From contig NC_088101.1 of the NCBI RefSeq assembly GCF_036370855.1, forward strand, positions 67,703,559-67,767,558: DNA of 64,000 bases. Direction: 5' to 3'. Source of the stretch: Dromaius novaehollandiae (taxonomy: Eukaryota; Chordata; Aves; Casuariiformes; Dromaiidae). The notes beneath the pieces were generated by a model. The model was given only the letters and a program-made list of their open reading frames with translations, had not been told where the DNA came from and did not search any database. Below are positions 47,701 through 59,600 of the stretch, piece after piece. Position 1 is the stretch's first letter, and each line of letters opens with the position of its first letter. A program made the position numbers and the translations under genes.

Positions 47701-50700
47701 TAATTCTGCAGAAATATGGAAACCCATTTGATTGTAATGTCCTGAGTATAGCCGGGTTTCTCTTTAGAGCAGAGCTGTCCGATAAATATAGCACTGCAGC
47801 AAGTCTGAAGAGACTGTCCTTTTCCTGACTCTTCCACCGACCCATTGAGTGGCCTGTGCCGAATCACTTCACTTTCCTGTGCTTCTTTTTTTTCATCTGT
47901 GAATTGAAACTCATAGCAACTGCATTTAGCATAATTAACTTCCTTCATATACTTCTTTGAGATCTACTAATGAAAAGCACTGTATAAGAGCTGTAAAATA
48001 GTATCACTTACTGAAGTGGCTCTTTCTTTGTTACATACTTAACTGGAATCTTAAAAAGAAAGAACTAAAGCTCTTGACTATTGCATGCAGGGATTTATTT
48101 AGCAGTCTATTCCATTTGTAATGTTATTACAGCTCTATGAGATTTATTTAAGAGTTGGCTACTTTCAAGAAGAGTTGTAGCATTCTCTTGCTGATGTTAT
48201 GCCTATGAGGCATGTTGCAGTCTACGAGGGCTGTTTCTGGTATCAGCCCCCCCATCATTTGCCTGTTTGTTGTATATGGTTCTCAGTGTCAGGACCTTTC
48301 CCCAGAAAACCATCCCGGATGACTGGAATGTTTAGAACATTTGATGGATTTCGACTGAGTCTGGCTCCAGTGTGCAAAAATATGACCAAAGGAACATGTA
48401 CATGGTACTGACAGCTGATGGGGTTAATATAATAGGATGCCAAGCCACAAGTGACATCTCAGCCATGTGTTCACGTTGGTGAGTTGGCGTGTGGTTCCAG
48501 GAGCCACTACCTCGGGGCGTGCGGAACTACTTCCTTGCATCTTCAGCTTGAATCCTGGACTGTTAATTCTGCTAAACTAATATCTTCGCAAGATGGAGAG
48601 AAAAAAGAGTAGGTGTGCACAACTCAGAGTATAGCCTACAAAAGGAACAAGTGAGTTTTTTTAATATCTATGTTTCTCCTTCCTAGGGTACTATTCATTT
48701 CTCATAAGCACTTATGCCTCAGTCATGATAATCTGGAAAAAGGAAAGGGTGGGCTCCAGTTGCGCAGTGAGCATTCTTATAAATTCTGCCTTCAATTTTA
48801 ACATGACTTTTTTACCTGGGGAGCTTCAGTGCTTATAGAGAGGAGTGTTGCAGCTGAGCCTTTCGCTAGGCCAATACTGGCTAAGACACACTGACATGAA
48901 CCACAGCCTGTACTGCAGACCATATTGGAGTGGATAATCACTAAAACCAACAACCACAGGCCTCTCAGATGCATCCCAGACCTCACTTATGCTATCTTGT
49001 TGGCTGTCACTGTATGTGAGAGGGACTTTTATGTGATCTCATGTTACTCTGGAAAGACGTTTGCATACCATAAATTACACATAATTCTTCCATAAACTTT
49101 ATACAACACCTGCATAGCAATCTCAGGGCCAAAACAATTTCTGGCTGTTCTTTCATCCAGAAAGCCATCAGAGCCTTTAACATGACTCTGAAACTGGATA
49201 GAGACACCTACTTACCATGGTATAGTCCAACCTGAAGATTTACAGAGAGGATATGCTGTATTCTTCCCGTTCATCAGTGAGACTTGAATGTTGTACAAAA
49301 CTCACAGTCATCATCTGGGCCCTCTTCCTGTCTTCTGAACAAGATGGTATGACAATCTCACTGAATGTCTGCAGAGGTATCAAGGAGTCAGTTGGATTAT
49401 ACTGCAAATAACCAAGAAGTTCAAATCTTGTGAATTGGCACTTAGAAAGAAAGTGGCCACCCAAAAAATCATTTAAAAGATACCGTGAAATGTCTCCAGA
49501 TTGACTATAATCTATCAAGGCTTGTAGAGTCTTCCAGACATTTATTGAACTGCATACCACAGCACAGTCATCCATAACTACAGGAGAAGCGCTGTGGGGA
49601 CAGCAAGAGCACCCTGTTTGCCTTTGATACCCTTCACAGTTAGCGAATGCTGTTTCAAAAATTACTTATTGTGCAAGGTGCTCTGAAGCAAATTGCATCT
49701 GTCTCATATTATTTAATTCAGATGGTTATAATATAAGCTGGTTTTAACTGCGTTATTGTGAAACATTAATGGAACTCAAGTTCAAGTCACCTTGAAAAAG
49801 CACTTGGAATGTACTACACTTTAAATAAATGTGTTCTTGAGAATTTCATGTGTTTTCCGAAACTATGGCCTAATTCAGATCTCCCAGTAGCTTATATTTG
49901 TGAGTAACTCCACTGAATTAGAGGCATTATGCCAATATAACCCTGGCAAGCGAGAACAGAAGTAGACCATGACTTTCCATATATATTTCTTCTAAGTCAT
50001 CTCTTTTATTTCACTTGCCAAGACAAAAAAGACCTGGCAACAAATCCAGAACTATTTGTAGATTTGACACAAGATAAAAATAAGCTTTTCCAAATTTGTC
50101 ATTTTACAAGTAGAGTTTCTATTTAAATTTATGTAAAGATCTTTGGCAAATTAATGAAAAGAAAAAAACCCACTGAACATGGCTTATCATGAGGCAACTG
50201 TAATTTCATATGGTTTGGTTTTAGATGAGAAAAGCATTATATATACCATATGAAATGACAAATAACAGCAATTTTTTCGGTTACTAAGCCAGTATGTTCA
50301 GTATTAGACATCACAGGAAAAGAAAAAGGATCTGGACTAAAATAAAAATAATAATAATTTAAATGGCAGATTCTTTTGTTATCATGGATTAGTAGGTCTT
50401 CTTCCACTAGAGAAAAAAACATACATATATATTTCTATATACTTTTCTCTAAACTACGCACAGAGTCACACGATGGTGCCTACATTATTTCTTAATTATC
50501 TAAGTCAATTTTATTAGTAAATTGGTGTTGTTAATAAAGCAGCCAACTCAGGGGACATTCTTGCCTAAAACTTCCAACATCCCAAATAATGCATGGTTAA
50601 ATTCAAGTGGGAAAGACATTCAGATTTTTGTTTTTCCTAAATAATAAAATTATACCTGTGATTAGCAACCATTTCATTAAAAGAGTTTCCTTCTTTTTTA

Positions 50701-50989
50701 AAGCTTGTGGGGAGGCAATGAGACAATACTGATCAGCAGCAGAGAGTGTTCTAGCATGCAATTAGCCAAAGACAGTGGAGAGAGAAATGATGCTAAAAGG
50801 CAGAAACTTAGAGCTGTCCAGACAATAAGATTGTTGGCTGTACATAGAGAACATTACACAAAAATGCCTAGAAAAAAAAAATCCTTTGATCTTAATATGT
50901 TTCAGGCAAAAATCCGCTCCAAAAGGAGAGGCAAGAGTTCACAGCAAACTCTTCCTCCTTCGGTCTGTCAGTTTAACCTGCACTTACTG
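38731..50989. other. Intergenic region between TBC1D19 and CCKAR, proximal part
   Basis: About 12.3 kb of mainly AT-rich DNA. I found no spliceable coding exons, RNA genes or clear mobile elements. A local 30-bp-spaced imperfect duplication (CTACCTCCACTMCAAATC) sits at 40312-40359. A minus-strand frame of 111 codons at 49240-49575 has no recognised relative. Regulatory elements for CCKAR may lie here but cannot be seen from one sequence. Confidence 0.7.
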
Positions 50990-51330
50990 AATCCAGCTCT
51001 GCCCAGGAGCAGATGGTGTTCGTCCAGGAGTTCTAAAGGAAATAGTAAACCTATTAAACATGATGTGTAACCTCTTGCTTAAAACTTTGTTGCCAGAGAA
51101 AAGGCATTCTGCAAATGTAACATCAGTGTTTAGAAAGGGCTCCAGGGAAAATTCATGGAATTACAGAGCAGTCTGCAAGCCTGGTGTCCACAGAAAGAAA
51201 ACTGGTGAGTATTGTAACAACAGGTGAAAATCTCTGGGCACATTTTCTACACAACTTGTGTAGAGGAAGGTCACCCCTTGCAGATTTAGAGATCTGAACC
51301 TGTGAACAAGATGATCCAGTTCATATAAAT
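50990..51330 (+). mobile_element. Degenerate LINE fragment (CR1/L3-type reverse transcriptase)
   Basis: The frame 51009-51224 (72 codons, then a stop) reads ADGVRPGVLKEIV..., followed by SANVTSVFRKGSRENSWNYR. This matches the conserved LINE reverse-transcriptase pattern DG(I/V)xPxVLKE...VxPxFKKGxxxDxxNYRPVSL of CR1/L3-like elements. DNA resemblance to such elements continues past the stop through GATGATCCAGTTCATATA near 51310-51327. It is broken by a stop and substitutions, so it is an inactive old fragment. Its 5' limit is uncertain; the frame starting at 50705 may include more of it. Family assignment is from memory of the protein motif. Confidence 0.7.
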
Positions 51331-51349
51331 TATAACTACATAGTCACTG

Positions 51350-52780
51350 GGATGTGCACAAGGCAGCATTCCCTCACTCGATGCAGACCTGCTGCTGATG
51401 GGCTTCTGAATCAGTGGCTTCTGAAGGGAACCATGGCTCAGTTCTTACCCCTCAGCCATTCGGGTCTCTCCCTCGGCACTGCCTCCCACCACCGTGCCCT
51501 CGGCTCATTTGCTCTCCCTGCAGTATGGCCGTGCCAGCATGTTCCACCAAGCAGACTGCGTCCAAGCCACGTTGGTCTCTTTAGCCTTTCTTGTGACAAC
51601 ATGAGGCCTCTTGCCATGGCTGTCCTACACTGCTGCTGTTGTTGCAGGTTTTACCGCTCGTGCATGCACTCGAGAAGCATGGCTCATCCCTGTGACAGGC
51701 CATCCTCTGGCATGGGGCTGGCTGAGGTGCCACTAAGGGGATGGACCCCACCATCATGGGAAAGCTGGTCCTCCACAGCTTCCCATGTATGGTTGAGATT
51801 GATGTGAGAGACACAAACTGGCTTTATAGTGTCTGTTGTACTGAGCTGCAGTCCTGGCCAGCCTCTCGCCCCTGTGAGCATAGGGATTAGTTTCCAGTGT
51901 GAAACCACACAGCGGTACATACCTGTGATGACCACCTGAGTCCAGAACTATCAGAGGTGAAAGGCAGTATGTCAAGTCCTCCAAGAGTCCACCACTGTCT
52001 GCTAGTTTATCCCTTTCCATGCAGAGCGGTCATGGCAGGCGTTTTTATGCACAGCCTAGCACTGTCACTGCCACCTCCAGTGGGCTTGCATTGGCAGGCA
52101 AGTGGTGAAGCTGTCTACTCACGTGTAGTTCATGACAACAGGACTAACAAAATGTTATCTAGACTTACGCGTCCAGAAAAACGGAGCTGCAAAGTGAACA
52201 TGGCTCTGGGCTCCCTTTGCACGAGTGGAATGCAATGATCTGACTTCCTCCTTTCTCCTCAGGAAAAAAAGGTCAAAAAGGCACTCTTTCCTTAGGCTGG
52301 CAATCAGAGGCAAATCACTTGGAAGCCAAGTTCCTGGCATCCGTGAGTGTCCTGTGGATCTCCAGACAGAGTCCCCACGAGCCGTGAGCAACTGGTGATT
52401 CAGCAGTGGCTGTACTGCTAGAGATCTGAACAGCTCAGTGGAATACATATGCCGAGTTGCGTGGTTTTCCAATGGCAGTCCTGGCTTGCATGCTTGCTTC
52501 AAGTTTCTTGTTTTGTTTCTTTAGGTTAGAGCATTTTGCCCTCATGCTATGGGCACAACCCACAGCACTGAGCGGCTGTATCACTTCATGGTTTGTGTCT
52601 TCGTTGCTCCTGCAGGAGGACCCTCCAAAGGCCTGAGATGATTCAACATGTGCGGTAGTCAGCGTCCACAAATAGTCATGGAGGACCTGTCTGGGCTGAG
52701 GGAGCCAAAGCTGGCATAGCTTTGCATGCCAGAAAGAACTAACTGAATCATGGAAGCAGGAGTTCAGGACCAATTCAACA
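51350..52780 (-). pseudogene. GC-rich block with a possible decayed Myb/SANT-like transposon gene
   Basis: This 1.4-kb block is clearly GC-richer than the flanks and has unusually long open frames on both strands. On the minus strand, 52435-52773 encodes SSCRSNEDTNHEV... and, at 52545-52498, SMRAKCSNLKKQNKKL. The second part resembles the QCRxKxKxLKxxYKK helix of Myb/SANT-like domains found in Harbinger-type transposon proteins. A +1 shifted frame continues with TELFRSLAVQP, where such domains have (Y)xELDxIL. Stops and frame changes show it is not intact. The resemblance is short and unverified, and the remaining frames (151 codons at 51352-51807 plus; 88 at 51754-52020 minus) match nothing I know. 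It directly follows the LINE fragment, so this may be a nest of old transposons. Confidence 0.3.
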
Positions 52781-55700
52781 TCATAGTCAAACAGGAGACC
52801 ATCGGTCTTGGGTCAAACAGGGAATAATGTGATTAAAAGATGAGAAATAAAAAGCAAGAATGAAAGGCAATTATGAATGCAGCCCCACAGGAAGTTTTGC
52901 TACTGCTGTTGTTCACTTTCATAAATCCTCCAGAAAATGGGGAAAAAGGTGAAGTGAAAGTTTTCTGCTGATGCTAAGTCATTCCGGAGAGGAGAAAAGA
53001 AGGCTGACTTTAAAGAGCTGCAGAAAGCTCTTTCTGATAAAATGAGAGAATAAAAATCAGTGTAAAGTAGAAAACAATTATAATTTTTCATGTATAGAGT
53101 AGGGCTCTAAACTAGCTGTCACTATGCAGGAAAAAGACTACTGAACTTACAATAGATTCTTCTATAAAAACATCAATTCAATTCTCATTAGTTATAAAAA
53201 AGGCAAATTAGATTACAGGAATTATTAGGAAAGGAACAGAGGGAAAAAACAACACAAAAACTCAATATGCCGCTATTTAAATCTCTGATTACCCTTTGTG
53301 AAAGACTTTGGAAGAATTAGAAAACATCTAGACCTGGACTACAATGTTAATGAAAGGTGTGAAACACCTTGCTTACAAGGAACGAATGACTAATCTGATA
53401 TTGTTCAGACACGATACAATTACGAGTGAGTGGTATGAAGTTGAATACGGAGTGGTAATTCACTGTCTGCCATAATACAATGAGAGAGAACAGCCTCAGT
53501 GCAATCCCTTTAGTAGTGCTTCGTTTCTGGAAGGGTCCCAATGATCCCCCCCATCTGGTCTTCCCTCCTGATCAGGCCCGGGTCTCCCGCAGTGCAAGAA
53601 CGAGGGCTTCTCGGTAACTTCCCCCATACCTCCATTCACCCTGTTTCTTCCCTTCTTTTTAACCAGGTCTCCTGGGGACTTCTTGAGAGACACCACCCAA
53701 TCCAGTTTGGTAAATCTGGAAGCCTAGTGGACAGTAACAAGTGCACAGTCCCAGACTATATCTGACAACATAAAGAAAAATTTAATCTTCCTCTTTAGTA
53801 TAACACTGCTTCCTCACGGTACAGGAATAACCAAGCTATAACTCATTGAGACACCAGCAATTAACCTCGCACCCAAGAAGCACAGTGGTGTAACCAGGAT
53901 AAAAACTGCAGATTAAAAATGAACTGAGAGAAAATCCAATCTCAAATAGCAACACATACATGGTAAAAAGTAATACAGGAAACACTGCTAATATCAGCCA
54001 CTCAATACAACTGAAACTGAAAATATAGCCAATTACTTTTCTAATGTAGGTCTAATAGGGAGTGCCAGGAATCAGGGAAGACCTCTAGCACATTAAGAAT
54101 GAGGCCAGAACAACAATTTGACATCTTGCTCACAGGAGGACTCTAACAGGCTGTTTAATCCAGTAAAGGAATTGGTAAACACAATTATCCGGCCTGTGTT
54201 TTGCAGCAGGTCAAACCATTATAACAAGTTATAATAAATTATTGTAATGGTTTCTTTTGATACACAAAGGTCTCAGACTGAAACCTTCAAGCTCAAAATC
54301 ATTCAAATTGGATGCTATTTTATGACAGAATGAAATGCCCTAAAATATAAAGAGTTTGTTGAAGTGACTCTCAAATAAGGAAATAAGTAAAGCAGGAACA
54401 GTATTTTCTATAGAAGGTGATTTTCAAAGGAAAGAAAAGTTGTTAACCAGAGGTCTGGGCAGCTTAGACTAAACTTTCTGCATCTTGCTGTTACATATCA
54501 AGAACAACAACAACAACAAAACTGAAATTCAGCAAACTTTCCAAAAAGCATCCGTTACTTTTCCTGTGGATTACCACCACTAAATCAGCACATCTTTTGG
54601 CTGCTGCTTCAGATATCTGGGATATTATAGTCAATTGCAATGATTGGGCTTACTGAATTCATTTGAATTTGCCAGAGGAAATGTCCAGGAAATACTGGAA
54701 TAATTCAAAACTAAGACTAAAAAAATTAAAATCTGCATTTAAGTAAATGAGGAATGTTTGACATTTAATAGATTGGTTGATTAGTAACACCCATCAATTT
54801 AATCATATGAAACAAAAACGTAAAGGTGAACTAGACAGCTGAGAGAAAAATAATTTTTTTTCAGAGACCTCAGTATCTAATATTCAAGCTTAGTGCTCAA
54901 TCATTGTAAAAATGGAAACACACCTTAACTTTCATTTCTTAACTATAATTTTCACACATTCTGAGAGTCACAAATGGAAAAAATAAACCAGAAAGTGTCA
55001 TTCTGGATTGATTTCCTACCAGTATGATACAGCTTTGGAACTGGAGTTGAATCCTGCTGGACCGAATGTTTCTTTCTGGTGAGACAGTTGCTCTGTGAGG
55101 TACGTGATATACACTGATTGCCAGCTTGAGTCTATATTAGCTCAGATTTTAAAAGCTGCGAGAATTTGTGCAAGAAATAGAAACCTTATAATTAATTTGT
55201 TAAAGAAATGAGAATTTAGAAATCAGAACTTTAGCTGCAGCTTTTCAGTCTCCTACCTACCCATTCGAGTTAATGGCTCTGCACATTAAGGCTGGACAGG
55301 CTGGAAAAGAAATCCAGGCCTTCCAGTCTTTGTGTATCAACTTTAAGGGGTATGAATAAAACTATTATTACTCTTCTTATTTAGTTAGAAGGGATTTTAC
55401 ATGTGCAATTTGTTTTCAATTGAGTTATAGCAGGAATTAGATTATAATAAAATATTTTGCCATGAGCTATGTGTACTTCTTCTCTATTTTTCTTGGGAAA
55501 AAAAAAGCCCAATAAAGAAAACTGTATCCTGCAGGTTAAAATCCTGTGACATTGTTGAAACACCAGACAGGATGATGTTTGTGTATTCAAAGAACAGAAC
55601 TAATATAAAAGGATTTGTTCTAAACAACCAAGATCATCATATTTTACGCTAACGTATAACTGATGTGTGGCAGTTTATCACGTCATCAAGTTTGTATACA

Positions 55701-56278
55701 AGTTGCATACAACTCTTTGCACCAAGAAAATTTATAGGCTTCTGCTTATATTAAACGACAGTTCTAATACTGTACTTTTATAAGGTTTGATCCAGAGAAC
55801 ATTGAAATTAGTGAGTCTTTCTATTGACTTACTAAGTTTTGGATCAGGCACTTACAGAGCTTTCCTATGAAGTTAGTGAAGCACTTCACCAAATGAGATA
55901 AATGGCCCGTGTTTTTCTGCACCAGTTCACAGCCAGTCTTCAGTTCACTTTGAAAAGTGTAGAGAAAATAATTGGTTTTGTATAAAGCATGCAATATCTT
56001 CACAGTGTTTTTTTCTTCTGTTTTCTTCTGTCCCTTTTATTCAGCTCATCTTACCATTTTAAATTTTGTTGTCTGAGAGACTGATTTATCGCTCTCATCA
56101 CTTACTGGTCATGATTTATTGGCTGTGGCGTAACGGACTTCCTCTGAGAAATATTGCAGATATGTGAGTAGGAGCAATCTTGCAAGGGGTTAACGTTATA
56201 ATCTTTTTCTAGTCTGTTTATAATCCCAACACTAGGCCAGTAACAGAGGAGGGTGGATCTAAGAAGGTACGGGAGGAG
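52781..56278. other. Intergenic region proximal to CCKAR
   Basis: AT-rich sequence with a short (AAC)5-like tract near 54502 and a GC-richer patch at about 53541-53760. I see no coding exon. The CCKAR promoter and any 5' non-coding exon must lie in or just after this stretch, but I could not place a transcription start. Confidence 0.7.
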
Positions 56279-56320
56279 ATGTGTGTGTGTGTGTGCATGT
56301 GTGTGCATGTGTATGTGCAT
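56279..56320 (+). repeat. TG-rich repeat upstream of CCKAR
   Basis: A (TG)n tract interrupted by CATG units, ending about 250 bp upstream of the CCKAR start codon, so in the probable promoter or 5' UTR. Alternating purine-pyrimidine tracts of this kind can adopt Z-DNA and vary in length. Confidence 0.9.
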
Positions 56321-56568
56321 TCGTGCTTCGCTTTTCTGAACCTCGGCTGCCTCATATGCCACTGGGATAAATCTTCCTCACTCTGAACAGGATCCTGCTT
56401 ACTGGATATTCCTGATGGATAGCTAAAAGAGCTTACTTGCACAGCCACCTCGCTCACACAGTACTGCGGAAGATTTCATTGAGAAATGTTTGTGTTTGCT
56501 GAAAGAATGGGCAGATAGTTACAAACCAACCCTTTTCTTCGTAAAAGCTAACCTGTGGATACCAAAGA

Positions 56569-56689
56569 ATGGAAATTGTTGATGATAGCTTACTTGGAAA
56601 TGGTACCAATATTTCTGCTTTCCTGTGTGATATCATCTTGGAAAATGACACTTTTTTCTGTGCGGATGATCCACCGTATCCTTCTAAAG
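56569..56689 (+). CDS. CCKAR: CCKAR coding exon 1
   Basis: Encodes the extracellular N-terminus, residues 1-40 plus one base of residue 41. It contains NGT (11), NIS (14), NDT (26) and C20/C31, aligning with human C18/C29. The donor is AAAG|GTATGT. Confidence 0.96.
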
Positions 56690-59600
56690 GTATGTACAGA
56701 AAATAGATTTTTCAGACAGCAGTAGTTCTCACTGAAAGTAGAGATACTCTAGAGAAAAACAGCTACAGGAGGCTTTTCTGTGAGGGAGTGCAAAACCAAG
56801 TATTTGCTGATACGTTAGGATGAGAAACAGGCAGGCAAGATTTTAGTTATGTGCTGACTTTCCCAGTTAAAAATTCAGCTAAAACAAATTCCAGTTAGAA
56901 TGGAAAAGGGACAGAAGCAACACTGGGCACAAAAGGCAAATGGCTCTACTAGGGCTGAAAGAAACGTATTTTTTACTCTTCAAACAGTTCAATAACAGCG
57001 GAGTTATCTGATCTGATACCATGTACAAAAGTGATTAAATATGAAATTATAATGCTGAAGCTGAAAAAACCCATCCATGTATCAAAATACTTTTGATTGC
57101 CACCTTGTTTCTCACTTTTGTATAAAGAAGGGATTTCCACGGTGAGCAAGTGGTGCAGGCTAAGCAGTTTGAGCAGCATGTGCTTTTAGAAGTTGTACAT
57201 GGTTCTCCAAACATCCACTGTGCTGCATGTATTGTATTGTAATATTATGCAATTCAGGTAGACCAGAGTAAGTTCAGGAATTTCAAAACTTCCACTGATT
57301 TTATATTGGTGTGAAGCCTTAGTAAAAGCTTTACCTTTTGGTTGAGGATGAGACACGTAACGAATGTGTGCTTCCTAACTGATTTTTCATTGTGACAATT
57401 TTCAGATTTGCATCAGACCATTCGGATCCTGCTGTACGCTTTGATATTTCTGCTCAGTGTTTTGGGGAATATTCTTGTAATTACGGTGCTGATAAGAAAC
57501 AAGCGGATGAGAACAGTCACAAATACGTTTCTGCTCTCACTAGCTGTCAGTGACCTAATGCTCTGCCTTTTCTGCATGCCATTCACCCTCATTCCCAACC
57601 TGCTGAAAGATTTTATTTTTGGTAGTGCTGTTTGTAAAACTGCCACTTACTTCATGGGTAAGTATTGAGAGTTTATACTTATTTTGAAGATTATCTAATG
57701 AGATATGTGAGAAGCTTGTTAAAGACCAGTAGAAAGCTGACTATTTCTATCTGCCATTGAACAATTACCAATATCACTAAGAAACAACTTTGTGGTGCGA
57801 ATCTTCATGGTGCTGGTCTCCTTAGTCTGATCCAGCAAAACACAGAGACACCCACTTAATTTGAAATACGTACAGAAGTGCTTTTTACGGGGTAATTAGT
57901 TTGAAGGATCAAGCTTTAATCAGTAACATGGCACCTACCCTTGCTTACCCAACACTGACAGAATTATTAACAGTTTTCAGACTGCCCAGCAAAAATAGTA
58001 GCATTGTGCAGTCCTCGCTAAAGGCAGATATTGCCCACGGCTTTCTGCTACCAGAATACAGAGAAATACAGAGAGAAACAGAGAAAAAAAAATAGCCCAA
58101 GGTAGATCTTATTTGAAGAGCTGGCAGTTAGAGCAAGCACTACTTAGAAGTCAGGTATGATGAGAAGTCACCAGGAGCCCGTAAAACGCAGACCTCTCAG
58201 ACCTCCGGAGCTTTTACGGACTGGCTTTAAGAAACACTGCTTATCTCTGCCTTGCTCTACCCCCTTCAGCTGTCAAGGTAGAGCCAGGAATTTCAAACTG
58301 CCTGGACTATGAGTGTGTGGGTAAGTGGTTTTGTCTCACTTTCAATACTCCTTTTGTGTTTATTTCTTAAAGAAAGAAAAAGAAAAGGGAACACTATGTG
58401 AAGTTTTTCTGATTTAGAATTACCCTGGGTTCATTACAGAAACCTAAATTCACTTTTCAACCTGTGCCCTGGGGAACTTGGATGTAAAGTGAAAGCACAC
58501 ATCTAAAGTGTGGGAATGGGAAATCAGCATCTTTCCATAGATAAAACCAATAAAACTAAAGGCTACGTTTAAACAAATTATAATGAATTGCTGCCATGAA
58601 TGCCATAAAAAACTACTGAAGCCCTGTCATCTTTCTCTTATTTCACAATGTGTAAATTGCTTTATAAAAAGTCCAATGAACTATTTTCAAATATTAAGTT
58701 TTTAACCATGAAGTTTTTTTATATTAAGAATCAGAATGTGAATATTTCCCATTAGCATTTCAGGTTAACAGAGCTTGCTGTTGATAAAAAGACACTGTCA
58801 TCTATCATGTCACCTATGATCTTAGTCTTTCATTTTAAGAAGTAGGTACACTTTAAATTACAGAGGATTTTTGTAAAGCAAACTGTAAAGTTAAGATAAC
58901 AGCATTTTATATTTTGACACACATTAGAATATGCACAAAGATCATGAAATGAAACTGAAAAGACAAGGAAGGCTCACCCAGTGAAAGAAAATTTATGACA
59001 AAGTCAAGAAGAAGAAATATTTCTGATCTTGCAGTGATAACATGGGGCACCTCAGTGACAGAAATACAGACCACTGCCTTCCACTTCCACTGATTCATTG
59101 ATTCCACTGATTTCAAATGCTTGTTTGAATTTCAGTGCAATTACTCTCATATATAAACCACAGTAGCAAAGAGAAGAATTAGGAGGAAAAGTGTCCTCTT
59201 TTCCTGTTACTGAAATTTCCTGGTTTGACAGAACGAATCTTTTCTCTTGGACTCCTGGAGTTAAAGCACAGAGCAAGAATATCAGTATGGGGATTTAGAC
59301 CTCTTGATGATGCACTGTTCGGTGACTAAATCAGTATGATATTTATAAATAATTTAGCTTATAAACATTTTGCTATACTTTCATTTTTTCTAAATGTGCA
59401 CAGAAAGTTAGCAAGAGTAGCTGAATGTAGCAGGAACCATTCAAAACAAGAGAATAACCTCTTTCTTTATTTTATGTGTATAGGTGTCTCTGTAAGCGTA
59501 TCTACGTTCAACCTGGTTGCCATATCTTTGGAGAGATACAGTGCCATTTGCAAACCTTTACAGTCCAGGGTCTGGCAGACAAAATCTCATGCCTTGAAAG

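Noticed and set aside
51352..51807. 151-codon plus-strand open frame as a gene
   Set aside because: Cys/Ser/His-rich translation resembling no family, overlapped by minus-strand frames; treated as part of the GC-rich block.
53541..53765. GC-richer patch with an open frame before CCKAR
   Set aside because: No protein or repeat family recognised; too short to support a call.
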